DNA of 64,000 nt, from NCBI GenBank assembly GCA_039191605.1, contig JBCCXL010000007.1, positions 234,268 through 298,267 on the forward strand. Reading direction: 5' to 3'. Under the pieces are notes generated by a model, which saw only the letters and a program-made list of their open reading frames with translations, had not been told where the DNA came from and did no database searches. The translations under genes and the position numbers were made by a program. This document shows positions 1 through 7,783 of the stretch, one piece after another. The DNA comes from JBCCXL01 sp039191605 (GTDB taxonomy: Bacteria > Acidobacteriota > Thermoanaerobaculia > Multivoradales > JAHZIX01). The first letter of the stretch is position 1; each line of letters opens with the position of its first letter.

Positions 1-170
1 AAGATCAGAGCATTGATTTCGACCTCATGCGCTACACCGCAGGCGTGGAGGTGCGGGTGATGGTGCCCCTCTTCGGGGCTCCTCTCCGTTTCATCTACTC
101 ACAAAACCTTGATCCTTTGCCGGATGACCGATTCGAGAGTATCGACTTCTCCATCGGCGCCAGCTTCTAA
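1..170 (+). CDS. bamA: BamA outer-membrane assembly factor, C-terminal end only
   Basis: The reading frame from base 3 encodes about 55 residues of the end of a beta-barrel and stops at 168-170. It contains VPLFGAPLRFIYSQN and ends in an alternating strand finishing with phenylalanine, as expected of the last strands of BamA, the core subunit that inserts outer-membrane proteins. The gene runs off the left edge of the window. The next genes (ompH, lpxD, fabZ, lpxA) are the usual bamA neighbours in diderm bacteria, which supports the call. Another Omp85-family protein cannot be excluded from this fragment alone. Confidence 0.8.
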   Translation, partial: DQSIDFDLMRYTAGVEVRVMVPLFGAPLRFIYSQNLDPLPDDRFESIDFSIGASF

Positions 171-191
171 GAGCTTGAAGGAGACTTCAGC

Positions 192-734
192 ATGTTCCAT
201 CGTTCCTCTCGTGTTCTCGTTCTTCCCCTCGCTTTGATCCTTGGCCTGGTGGTCGTCGCGCTGCCGGCGCAGGCCCAGGGGCAGAAGATCGGGGTGATCA
301 ACGTACAGAAGGTGATTGCCGAGAGCACCGCCGGTAAGGCGGCTCAGACCCAGATCGAAGCGATTCAACAGCAGAAGGCTCAGCAGCTAGAGGCTTTGGG
401 CAAGGAAGCTCAGGACCTCCAGAAGCGGGTAGAAGAAGGCCGCCTCTCCCTGTCCCCGGACAAGCTCGAGGAGCTGCGGGAGCAGTACGAGGACAAGGTC
501 ATCGCCCTGCGTCGCGCTCAGGATGATGCCGGCCGCGACGTGCAGACCACCGGCGAGCGCCTGATGGGCGAGCTGGAAGGCGAGATCATGCCGGTAATCG
601 AGGCGGTGGGGCAGGAGGGTGGCTATTCCGTGATCTTCAACAAGTTCGAGAGCGGTTTGGTCTACGCCAGCGACACCATCGACATCACGGATCAGGTCAT
701 CGCCCGACTCAACGCTGCCGGCGGCAGCGAGTAA
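192..734 (+). CDS. OmpH/Skp family periplasmic chaperone
   Basis: A 180-residue protein with a signal peptide (hydrophobic core LALILGLVVVALP, cleavage after AQA near residue 29). It then shows the Skp start IGVINVQKV and a long charged, Gln/Glu/Lys-rich coiled coil at about residues 45-120. Skp proteins form a trimeric jellyfish shape in the periplasm and hold unfolded outer-membrane proteins on their way to BamA. It starts 22 bases after the bamA stop with an AAGGAG-type site, so the two are probably co-transcribed. Length and architecture are normal for the family. Confidence 0.9.
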   Translation: MFHRSSRVLVLPLALILGLVVVALPAQAQGQKIGVINVQKVIAESTAGKAAQTQIEAIQQQKAQQLEALGKEAQDLQKRVEEGRLSLSPDKLEELREQYEDKVIALRRAQDDAGRDVQTTGERLMGELEGEIMPVIEAVGQEGGYSVIFNKFESGLVYASDTIDITDQVIARLNAAGGSE

Positions 735-753
735 GGCAGCGACGGAACCCGTC

Positions 754-1860
754 GTGGCTTCTCGCCTCGGGGAGCTGGTGGGCGCCCTGGCGGAGCGCTT
801 GGAGGTAGCCCTGGAGGGCGACCCCGAGATGCTCATCGAGGCGGTCGCGCCTCTCGATTCCGCCGGTCCCCATCACCTCTCTTTCCTCAAGAGCGCTCGC
901 CACCGTCGCGCGGCGGCGGCGAGCGCCGCCGGGGCGCTGATCGTTCCCCAGGACGCCGATGCTGAGGCGCTGGGAGGCAAGGATCGGCCTCTGCTGCGCA
1001 CGCCGGAGCCCGCCGTCGCGTTGGCCTTCGCTCTTGAGCTGCTGCATCCGGCACCGCGATACGTTCCGGGCATCGATGCCCGGGCCGCCGTCGCGGAGGG
1101 GACGAATATCGCCCCCTCGGCCCACGTCGGTGCCTTGGCGGTGGTGGGTGCCGGAAGCAGTGTTGGGGCGAGGAGCGCGGTGTTGCCAACGGCGGTCATC
1201 GGCGCTGGCTGCATCCTCGGAGAAGGGGTGGTGGTCCACCCCCACGCGGTGTTGTACGATGGCGTCCGTCTTGGCGACGGGGTCATCGTTCATGCTGGCG
1301 CAGTGGTAGGAGCCGATGGTTTTGGCTATGCCACCGACCGGCGAGGACAACACCACAAGATTCCGCAGGTCGGCAGCGTCGTAGTGGAAGACGGGGTCGA
1401 GATCGGTGCCCTTTCAGCGGTCGATCGCGGTGCCTTCGAAGCTACGCGCATCGGCGCCGGAACCAAGGTGGACAACCTCGTGCAGGTCGGGCACAACGTC
1501 GATGTCGGCCGCCACTGTCTGCTCTGTGGACAGGCGGGGGTCGCGGGCTCCAGTCGTCTCGGTGATGGCGTCGTGCTGGCCGGCCAAGCCGGCGTGGTGG
1601 ACCACGTGGAGATCGGTGATCGAACCTTGGTGGGCGCCGCCTCCGCCGTTTTGGGATCTCACCCTCAAGGTGGCCAGCGTCTCTCTGGTTATCCTGCCCG
1701 CAACCATGCTGAATGGCGGCGGGAAGTGGTTTCTGTTTCTCAGCTCACCGCTCTCAAGCGGCGCCTGAAGGCGGCAGAGCGGGCTCTCGAGGCGCTTTCG
1801 CCTCACCAGGACTCGAGTTCTTCTGCGAGCCTTTCTGATACGGAGGATGGATCGAAATGA
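754..1860 (+). CDS. lpxD: UDP-3-O-acylglucosamine N-acyltransferase LpxD
   Basis: LpxD adds the second (N-linked) 3-hydroxyacyl chain in lipid A synthesis, on the cytoplasmic face. The 368-residue protein starts at GTG. An N-terminal substrate domain (about residues 1-105) is followed by many left-handed beta-helix hexapeptide repeats. The catalytic-histidine motif QVGHNV is at about residue 248, and a C-terminal helical tail follows. It lies between ompH and fabZ; its stop overlaps the fabZ start by four bases (ATGA), implying translational coupling. Length is slightly above the usual 340 because of the C-terminal tail, which is Ser-rich. Confidence 0.95.
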   Translation: MASRLGELVGALAERLEVALEGDPEMLIEAVAPLDSAGPHHLSFLKSARHRRAAAASAAGALIVPQDADAEALGGKDRPLLRTPEPAVALAFALELLHPAPRYVPGIDARAAVAEGTNIAPSAHVGALAVVGAGSSVGARSAVLPTAVIGAGCILGEGVVVHPHAVLYDGVRLGDGVIVHAGAVVGADGFGYATDRRGQHHKIPQVGSVVVEDGVEIGALSAVDRGAFEATRIGAGTKVDNLVQVGHNVDVGRHCLLCGQAGVAGSSRLGDGVVLAGQAGVVDHVEIGDRTLVGAASAVLGSHPQGGQRLSGYPARNHAEWRREVVSVSQLTALKRRLKAAERALEALSPHQDSSSSASLSDTEDGSK

Positions 1861-2363
1861 CTGATAACGCGACTTCCGAAGCGGCCGGAGATGATTACCT
1901 CTTCTCTGGCGACGGGCCGTGGGACGTGCGGTGGATTCGCAAGATCCTGCCTCATCGCTACCCCTTTTTGCTGGTCGACCGCGTCCTGGAGATCGAGCGC
2001 TCCAAGCGCATCGTCGCGGTCAAGAACGTCACCGTCAACGAGCCTTTCTTCAACGGTCACTTTCCCAACCATCCGGTGATGCCCGGCGTGCTCATCGTCG
2101 AGGGTATGGCTCAGGCCGGAGGCATTTTGCTGATGGCGAATTTCCGCGATCGGGAGAGCAAGCTGATTTACTTTATGGGAATCGATAAGGCCCGTTTCCG
2201 CCGGCCCATCGTTCCGGGAGATACGGTGCGCTTCGAGATCGACGTGCTGCGGCTGCGGGAGAGCTACGCAAAGATCGCGGCCAAAGCCATCGTCGATGGC
2301 GAGCTGGCGGCGGAGGCGACCCTGTCTTCTGGCATCGTCGATTCCACCGGTATTGAGATCTAG
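1857..2363 (+). CDS. fabZ: 3-hydroxyacyl-ACP dehydratase FabZ
   Basis: FabZ dehydrates 3-hydroxyacyl-ACP in fatty acid elongation and competes with LpxA/LpxD for the same acyl donors. The 168-residue hot-dog-fold protein has LPHRYPFLLVDRV near residue 30 and the catalytic His in NGHFPNHPVMPGV, with the catalytic Glu in LIVEGMAQAGG. The N-terminus carries about 20 extra residues compared with the shortest homologues. It overlaps lpxD by four bases and ends two bases before lpxA, so it is inside the lipid A operon as in many bacteria. Confidence 0.96.
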   Translation: MTDNATSEAAGDDYLFSGDGPWDVRWIRKILPHRYPFLLVDRVLEIERSKRIVAVKNVTVNEPFFNGHFPNHPVMPGVLIVEGMAQAGGILLMANFRDRESKLIYFMGIDKARFRRPIVPGDTVRFEIDVLRLRESYAKIAAKAIVDGELAAEATLSSGIVDSTGIEI

Positions 2364-2365
2364 TC

Positions 2366-3238
2366 ATGGCGAATATCCATCCCAGCGCCGTGGTGGACCC
2401 CGCTGCTGAGCTCGGCGAAGGCGTGGTGATCGGCCCCCACGCCGTGCTCGAAGGGGAAGTGGTTCTCGGAGCGGAGACCGTCGTGGGAGCCGGCGCTCAG
2501 CTGCGCGGGCCGATGGTCGTTGGGCGCAGCAATCGCATTCACGCCCACGCCACCCTCGGGTTTCCTCCTCAAGACCTCAAATACGACGGCGAGCCGACCC
2601 GACTGGAAGTCGGCGACGGCAACGTCTTTCGAGAGTTCGTCACCGTCCACAGCGGCACGGTCCACGGCGGTGGCGTGACCCGCATCGGTTCCGGTGGGCT
2701 GTTCATGGTGTATAGCCACATAGCTCACGACTGCGTGGTGGGGGACGCCGTGATCTTTGCCAACGGAGCGACCCTGGCGGGGCATGTAGAGGTCGGAGAC
2801 CACGTCACCATTAGCGCCTTCTCCGCGGTGCACCAATTCTGCCGAGTGGGGCACCACGCCTACATCGGCGGCTATTCGGTGATCACCCAGGACGCCTTGC
2901 CCTACGTCAAGACCGTCGGCCAGAAGCCCGCCTACTATGGGGTCAACGCCATCGGGCTGCGGCGCAAGGGCTTCAATCGCGAAGCGATCCGACAGCTGCG
3001 GGCGGCCTTCAAGGTGTTGGTGGAATCGAAGCTTAATACCACCCAGGCCCTGGAGCGTCTCGAGGCGGAGCACGCCGGGGCCCCCAACGTCGATTACCTC
3101 ATCGATTTCGTTCGCACCGCCAAGCGGGGCATCGTCAAGACTCTGCCGGGGCGCCGAGGAGCTCGGGGAGCGAGCCCTTCCGTACAGGGAGATCCGCTCC
3201 CGGATCCGGGTGAGACCGGCAGCGGGGGAGAAGGTTGA
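2366..3238 (+). CDS. lpxA: UDP-N-acetylglucosamine O-acyltransferase LpxA
   Basis: LpxA catalyses the first step of lipid A synthesis, moving a 3-hydroxyacyl chain from ACP to the UDP-sugar 3-position. The 290-residue protein has hexapeptide beta-helix repeats from residue 3, the LpxA signature LGFPPQDLKYDGE at about residue 69, and the catalytic His in SHIAHDC. The helical C-terminal domain begins near VNAIGLRRKGF. It is about 28 residues longer than the E. coli enzyme, with a Gly/Arg/Ser-rich tail. Whether it prefers an OH or NH2 acceptor (UDP-GlcNAc or UDP-GlcNAc3N) cannot be read from sequence alone; the oxidoreductase gene next door makes the question relevant. Confidence 0.95.
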   Translation: MANIHPSAVVDPAAELGEGVVIGPHAVLEGEVVLGAETVVGAGAQLRGPMVVGRSNRIHAHATLGFPPQDLKYDGEPTRLEVGDGNVFREFVTVHSGTVHGGGVTRIGSGGLFMVYSHIAHDCVVGDAVIFANGATLAGHVEVGDHVTISAFSAVHQFCRVGHHAYIGGYSVITQDALPYVKTVGQKPAYYGVNAIGLRRKGFNREAIRQLRAAFKVLVESKLNTTQALERLEAEHAGAPNVDYLIDFVRTAKRGIVKTLPGRRGARGASPSVQGDPLPDPGETGSGGEG

Positions 3239-3240
3239 TC

Positions 3241-4176
3241 ATGAGCACCACACCGATGCGCACCGCGGTGATCGGCACCGGAGCCCTGGGCCGCCACCAC
3301 GTGAGGATTCACGGCGAGCTTGCGGAAACGGAGCTGGTGGGGATCTACGACACCAATCAAGGGGTCGCCCAAGCCCTCGCCGACGAGCACGGCACCACCG
3401 TAGTGCCTTCCTTCGAAGCTCTGCTGGATGCCGGGCTCCAGGCGGCGGTGCTGGCGGTACCGACGGTGGAGCACGCGAAGATGGGGCTCCAGCTGCTGGA
3501 CGCCGGAGTGCACGTGCTGGTGGAGAAGCCCATCGCGGCGACGGTGGACGAGGCGGAAGAGATGATCGCCGCCGCTGAGGCCAAGGGGCTGGTGCTGGCG
3601 GTGGGCCATGTGGAATTCCACAACCCGGCGGTGCAGGCGCTGCTGGAACAAGGTCTGAGTCCCCGCTTCTTGGAGACCCAGCGACTGGGCACCTTCTCCC
3701 CGCGCTCCCTGGACATCGACGTCATTCTGGACTTGATGATTCATGACCTGCAGATTCTTCATGCCCTCGACCCCTCGCCGGTGCGGGAAATCCGCGCCAG
3801 CGGGATCGAGGTGCTCTCCCATCGCATCGATATCGCCAACGCCCGGATCGAGCTGGAGAGCGGCTGCGTGGCGAACCTCACTGCGTCCCGAGTCTCGGCT
3901 CAGCGCAACCGCAAGCTTCGTGTTTTTGGCCCCCATCTCTACTGCTCCCTGGACTACCAGGAACAAAGCCTGAGGAGCGCAAGGGTAGTGCCCGCCGAGC
4001 CTCGCCCGGAGATCATCGTCGCGCCGGTGGAGGTGCCCTCCGCCGAGCCCCTGAAGGCGGAGAATCAAGCCTTCCTCGCCGCCTGCCGGGGGGAGCCAAG
4101 TCGCTACGTCGACGGCCGTTCCGGGCTGCGGGCGCTGCGCACCGCCCTCGCGGTAGTGGAGGCGATCTCGACCTGA
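3241..4176 (+). CDS. Gfo/Idh/MocA family NAD(P)-dependent oxidoreductase, lipid A operon
   Basis: A 311-residue protein with an N-terminal Rossmann fold (AVIGTGALGRHHVRIH) and the family's active-site motif EKPIA at about residue 97. GHVEFHNPAV follows near residue 121, then the alpha/beta substrate domain. ATG 3241 is preferred over TTG 3235 because a GGGAGAAGG site sits just before it. The gene follows lpxA with almost no gap. In Acidithiobacillus and Leptospira, an lpxA-linked enzyme of this family (GnnA) oxidises the 3-position of UDP-GlcNAc so that GnnB can aminate it, giving amide-linked lipid A. No gnnB-like aminotransferase is visible here, so the GnnA role is only a possibility. Confidence 0.85.
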   Translation: MSTTPMRTAVIGTGALGRHHVRIHGELAETELVGIYDTNQGVAQALADEHGTTVVPSFEALLDAGLQAAVLAVPTVEHAKMGLQLLDAGVHVLVEKPIAATVDEAEEMIAAAEAKGLVLAVGHVEFHNPAVQALLEQGLSPRFLETQRLGTFSPRSLDIDVILDLMIHDLQILHALDPSPVREIRASGIEVLSHRIDIANARIELESGCVANLTASRVSAQRNRKLRVFGPHLYCSLDYQEQSLRSARVVPAEPRPEIIVAPVEVPSAEPLKAENQAFLAACRGEPSRYVDGRSGLRALRTALAVVEAIST

Positions 4177-4390
4177 GATGCAGCGAGGCGGGTTCCCTAG
4201 CGCCGGGTTTCCAGGCGCTGGTGGCCGCCCAGATCAGCGCGGGTCCCTACCGCGAAGCGCGGACCGCTATTTCATCGCTACTGACTTGATGTAACTTCCC
4301 AAAAGCTCTCGGTGGATGCCGCATCCGCCGCGACCCAATGAACCATCGGACCGGGTAGCCCCCGGTATTTGTTATCAGGAGTCGATCCAG

Positions 4391-5260
4391 ATGTCAGAAT
4401 CCGTACGCATCGGTGTTATCGGAGGTAGCGGCCTCTATGAGATGGACGGAATGGAGGTGGTGGAGGAGCGCCGCATTGAGACGCCCTTCGGTGATCCTTC
4501 CGACGCCCTCATCATCGGCCGAGTCGAGGGACAGGAAGTCGCCTTCCTGCCGCGCCACGGCCGCGGTCATCCGCTGCTGCCCTCGGAGCTCAACTTCCGC
4601 GCCAACATTTGGGCCCTGAAGTCCATCGGCGTCCAGTGGATCATCTCGGTGTCCGCGGTGGGCTCCCTGAAGCTGGAGTACGAGCCCAAGCACATCGTGG
4701 CGCCGACTCAGTTCTACGATCGCACCCGTCACCGCGTCGATACCTTCTTCGGCGATGGCCTGGTGGGGCACGTCTCCCTGGCGGATCCGGTGTGCCCGAA
4801 GCTGCAGCAGGTGCTGGTGGCCGGCGCCCGGGAAGCCGGCGCGACGGTGCACGACGGCGGTACCTACGTGAACATGGAGGGCCCGCTGTTCTCCACCCGT
4901 GCCGAGTCCAACGTCTACCGCGGCTGGGGCTTCGACATCATCGGCATGACCAATCTCCAGGAGGCGAAGCTCGCCCGAGAGGCGGAGATGTCCTACGCCA
5001 CCCTGGCGATGGTCACCGACTACGACTGCTGGCATGAGGAAGACGTCAGCGGCCATGCGGTGATGGAGGTGATGGCGCAGAACGTCAAGACCGCCCAGAC
5101 GGCTCTGCTGCACATCCTGCGCCGCGTGCCGGCGCAGGAGGACAGCCCCTACAAGGGAATCCTGGCCCACTCGCTGATCACCGACCCCGCTCTCGTGCCG
5201 GAGCAGACCTACAAGAACCTGGAGCTGATCATCGGCCCCTACATGAAGCGCCCCTCCTGA
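4391..5260 (+). CDS. mtnP: S-methyl-5'-thioadenosine phosphorylase (MTAP family)
   Basis: Cleaves methylthioadenosine with phosphate to adenine and methylthioribose-1-phosphate. The 289-residue protein opens with IGVIGGSGLY and has FLPRHGRGH, the ISVSAVGSL loop, NMEGPLFSTRAESN and ATLAMVTDYDCW, all typical of the nucleoside phosphorylase-II family. ATG 4391 is chosen because a CAGGAG site precedes it and the family motif begins at once; an ATG 75 bases upstream would add an unconserved leader. It begins a surE-pcm-apt cluster, where Apt could recycle the released adenine. Closely related purine nucleoside phosphorylases with wider substrate range are the main alternative. Confidence 0.92.
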   Translation: MSESVRIGVIGGSGLYEMDGMEVVEERRIETPFGDPSDALIIGRVEGQEVAFLPRHGRGHPLLPSELNFRANIWALKSIGVQWIISVSAVGSLKLEYEPKHIVAPTQFYDRTRHRVDTFFGDGLVGHVSLADPVCPKLQQVLVAGAREAGATVHDGGTYVNMEGPLFSTRAESNVYRGWGFDIIGMTNLQEAKLAREAEMSYATLAMVTDYDCWHEEDVSGHAVMEVMAQNVKTAQTALLHILRRVPAQEDSPYKGILAHSLITDPALVPEQTYKNLELIIGPYMKRPS

Positions 5261-5268
5261 GTCGCGTC

Positions 5269-6102
5269 GTGGAATCGAAGACCGATCCGCCGACGATCCT
5301 CGTCACCAACGACGACGGCGTCTTCTCGGAAGGCATCAAGCTCCTGGCCGAGGCCCTCGAGGGCCTCGGTCGGGTGGTCGTGGTGGCTCCGGACCGGGAA
5401 CAGAGTGCCTCCGGCCATTCCCTCACCTTGCACCGGCCGCTGCGCCTGCGCAAGATCCGAGACCACTGGTATTCCGTCGATGGAACTCCCACGGATTGCG
5501 TCAATATCGCCGTTCTGGGCCTGTTGAAGGACGAGGGAAAGCCGGATTTGGTGGTCTCCGGGATCAACTTCGGTCCCAACCTCGGAGATGACGTCACCTA
5601 CTCCGGTACGGTATCGGCGACCTTCGAAGGCAGCCTGCTGAACATTCCCTCGGTGGCCTTCTCCCAGGAGATCAGCGAGGGTTTCTCCTTCGCCACCGGC
5701 GCGCGCTTTGCCCATGACTTTATCGAGGAGCTGCTGCGGGAGCCGGAGGATCTGCCCCAGGACCTGCTGCTCAACGTCAATCTGCCGGCGGGGCCGATTC
5801 AGGGGGTGAAGCTCACTCGCCTGGGACATCGGGTCTATCAGCAGAGCCTGGTGGAGAAGCTCGATCCGCGGGGGCGCAAGTACTACTGGATCGCTGGATC
5901 GCCGGTGTGGACCGAAGAGGAAGGCACCGATCATGCGGCGGTCTCCAGCGGGTATGTCAGCGTGACCCCCCTACACCTAGATCTCACCGACTACCGAGGG
6001 CTGGAATCCTATTCCGGGCTGGAAGGTCGGTTGACGAGCCGCTATCCCGCTGAAGGGCCCGCTGAAGGGCCCGCTGAACAACCCGACGGAGACGAGGGCT
6101 GA
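5269..6102 (+). CDS. surE: 5'/3'-nucleotidase SurE
   Basis: SurE is a metal-dependent nucleoside monophosphate phosphatase linked to stationary-phase survival. The 277-residue protein (GTG start eight bases after mtnP) has ILVTNDDGVFSEGI, APDREQSASGHSLT, the GTPTDCVN motif and VVSGINFGPNLGDDVTYSGTV, which together hold the metal and phosphate ligands. The C-terminus has a short in-frame repeat (EGPA twice, then EQ) made by a 12-base unit repeated at 6047-6085. It is followed by pcm, the classic surE partner. Confidence 0.95.
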   Translation: MESKTDPPTILVTNDDGVFSEGIKLLAEALEGLGRVVVVAPDREQSASGHSLTLHRPLRLRKIRDHWYSVDGTPTDCVNIAVLGLLKDEGKPDLVVSGINFGPNLGDDVTYSGTVSATFEGSLLNIPSVAFSQEISEGFSFATGARFAHDFIEELLREPEDLPQDLLLNVNLPAGPIQGVKLTRLGHRVYQQSLVEKLDPRGRKYYWIAGSPVWTEEEGTDHAAVSSGYVSVTPLHLDLTDYRGLESYSGLEGRLTSRYPAEGPAEGPAEQPDGDEG

Positions 6103-6162
6103 GGAGCGCATTCCGCGAGCCTTCGCGGTGCGTTCAGCAACAGCCCCCGGGAGACCTTCATC

Positions 6163-6837
6163 GTGGCATCTCCTTCTGGCTCTTCCTCCGATCCCCATCA
6201 GCTACGCCGTGGCAGCATGGTCAAGCAGCTGGAGCGCAAGGGGATCCGAGATCGACGGGTGCTGGAGGCGATGCGTCGGGTCCCCCGCCATCTCTTCGTC
6301 GATGAGGACCACCAGGGGGATGCCTACAGCACCCACCGCTCCCTGCCTATCGGCGATACCGCTCAAACCCTCTCTCAGCCCTGGACCGTCGCCCGCACCA
6401 CCGAGCTTCTGCAGCTGGAGCCTCACCACAAGGTCCTGGAAATCGGCACCGGGAGCGGGTACCACACCGCTGTGCTGGCCCTGCTCGCCCGCTGGGTCTA
6501 CAGTCTGGAGCGCATCGTCGCTCTATCCAGGGCGGCCCGTGCTCGCGTTCGCCAGCTCGGCGTAGGTAACGTCAAGATTCAGACCTTCGACGGCACTGTC
6601 GGCTGGGCCGACGTCGCGCCCTTCGACCGCATCCTGGTCACCGCTGGAGCGCCCCAGGCGCCCCAGCCGCTGCTGGACCAGCTGGCGGAATCGGGGCGCT
6701 TCGTTCTGCCGGAGGGAGATCGTCGTCGTCAGCGGCTGGTGGTCTACCAGCGCCGCGGCGGCTCGCTGCACCGAGAGGTGCTGGACGAGGCCGCCTTCGT
6801 TCCCCTGATTGGTCGCCACGGCTGGGCCGATTCCTGA
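6163..6837 (+). CDS. pcm: Protein-L-isoaspartate O-methyltransferase
   Basis: Repairs age-damaged proteins by S-adenosylmethionine-dependent methylation of isoaspartyl residues. The 224-residue protein has RRVPRHLFVDEDHQGDAY, then ISQPWTV-like LSQPWTV, the AdoMet-binding VLEIGTGSGYHTAVLA at about residue 90, and the post-I motif FDRILVTAGAP. It starts at GTG 6163; an in-frame ATG at 6217 (MVKQLERKGI) is an alternative and matches where family homology begins. It lies 60 bases after surE, the usual pair. Confidence 0.94.
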   Translation: MASPSGSSSDPHQLRRGSMVKQLERKGIRDRRVLEAMRRVPRHLFVDEDHQGDAYSTHRSLPIGDTAQTLSQPWTVARTTELLQLEPHHKVLEIGTGSGYHTAVLALLARWVYSLERIVALSRAARARVRQLGVGNVKIQTFDGTVGWADVAPFDRILVTAGAPQAPQPLLDQLAESGRFVLPEGDRRRQRLVVYQRRGGSLHREVLDEAAFVPLIGRHGWADS

Positions 6838-6915
6838 CCTATACCCCTTTCCCTTTCTCCATCGCGCCACGTACCGTGGCCTCTTCTTTCTCTCCGCCGG
6901 GAGGAGCTAGTCACC

Positions 6916-7431
6916 ATGGAAGACCTAAAGCAATATATCCGCGAGGTGCCGGACTATCCGAAGCCGGGCATCCTGTTCTACGACATCACCACTCTGTTGG
7001 CCGACCCCAAGGCGTTGCGCATGACCTGCGACCGCTTCGTCTGGCTCTTCCACGAGAGCAAGATCGACAAGGTGGTCGGCATGGAGTCCCGAGGCTTCCT
7101 CTTCGGGCCGATCGTCGCCTATGACCTCAACGCCGGTTTTGTGCCGGTGCGCAAGCCCAACAAGCTGCCTTCCGAGACCATCTCCCAGAGCTACGATCTG
7201 GAGTACGGCACCGACACCCTAGAGATCCACAAGGACGCCATCAAGCCGGGGGAGCGGGTGCTCATCGCCGATGATCTGATCGCCACCGGCGGTACCGCTC
7301 TGGCCACGGCAAAGCTGGTCGAGAAGCTCGGCGGCGTGGTGGCCGGCTTCGGCTTTGTCATCGAGCTGGACTTCCTCGACGGGCGCAAGAAGCTCGAGGG
7401 CTACAGCGTCGAGAGCCTGATTCGCTATTGA
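6916..7431 (+). CDS. apt: Adenine phosphoribosyltransferase
   Basis: Converts adenine and PRPP to AMP. The 171-residue protein has the Apt N-terminus IREVPDYPKPGILFYDITTLL, the motif GMESRGFLFGPIVAY, and the PRPP-binding loop RVLIADDLIATGGTALA at about residue 113. A GGGAGGAG site precedes the ATG. It ends the cluster begun by the MTA phosphorylase, so together they can return adenine from polyamine or quorum-signal metabolism to the nucleotide pool. Length is normal. Confidence 0.96.
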   Translation: MEDLKQYIREVPDYPKPGILFYDITTLLADPKALRMTCDRFVWLFHESKIDKVVGMESRGFLFGPIVAYDLNAGFVPVRKPNKLPSETISQSYDLEYGTDTLEIHKDAIKPGERVLIADDLIATGGTALATAKLVEKLGGVVAGFGFVIELDFLDGRKKLEGYSVESLIRY

Positions 7432-7547
7432 TTCGCTAGTGATCCCCTATGAGGCGCCCCTCGCCTCGAGGTGCGGGATCCAGAGGGCCTCTTCGGGATC
7501 TCCCCGGAGAGGTCATCGAGGGCGTTCCCGGGCGCCATTCGGCGGGG

Positions 7548-7553
7548 TATAAT
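7548..7553 (+). promoter_or_regulatory. Candidate -10 box upstream of tRNA-Arg
   Basis: A perfect TATAAT at 7548-7553, with TTCCCG 17 bases upstream as a weak -35. It lies about 130 bases before the tRNA gene, in a 254-base gap after apt. An imperfect hairpin (7591-7617, arms around a TTCC loop) lies between it and the tRNA. The assignment is by pattern only. Confidence 0.35.
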
Positions 7554-7685
7554 CTCCCCTTCGGCCTGCCCCAGGCCCCGCATTCCAGTCGATGCAATGC
7601 TTCCGCATTCTTGCGTCGATGCGGGGATCCATTTGGCGGCGAGATCCGAAGAACGGTGCCGGAACACACCGGACCGAAGAATTCT

Positions 7686-7762
7686 GCGGCTGTAGCTCAG
7701 GTGGATAGAGCAGGGGTTTCCTAAACCCAAGGTCGGGGGTTCAAATCCCTCCAGCCGTACCA
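7686..7762 (+). tRNA. tRNA-Arg, anticodon CCT
   Basis: A 77-base cloverleaf can be folded by eye. The acceptor stem GCGGCTG pairs with CAGCCGT (one G-T wobble), the D arm is GCTC/GAGC, and the anticodon loop TTCCTAA gives anticodon CCT. A five-base variable loop follows, then a T arm around TTCAAAT, and an encoded CCA end (7760-7762). The top pair of the anticodon stem (G-A) is mismatched. CCT reads AGG, a rare arginine codon in GC-rich genomes. A DUF2156 gene begins 21 bases downstream. Confidence 0.93.
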
Positions 7763-7783
7763 ATCTCCCTCACGCTTTGGGAG

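Noticed and set aside
7686..7762. tRNA-Arg as an integration attachment site
   Set aside because: No second copy of the tRNA 3' end and no integrase was found downstream.
7425..7763. A minus-strand frame with EGFEPPTLGLG across the tRNA
   Set aside because: It is the well-known false protein made by reading a tRNA gene backwards.
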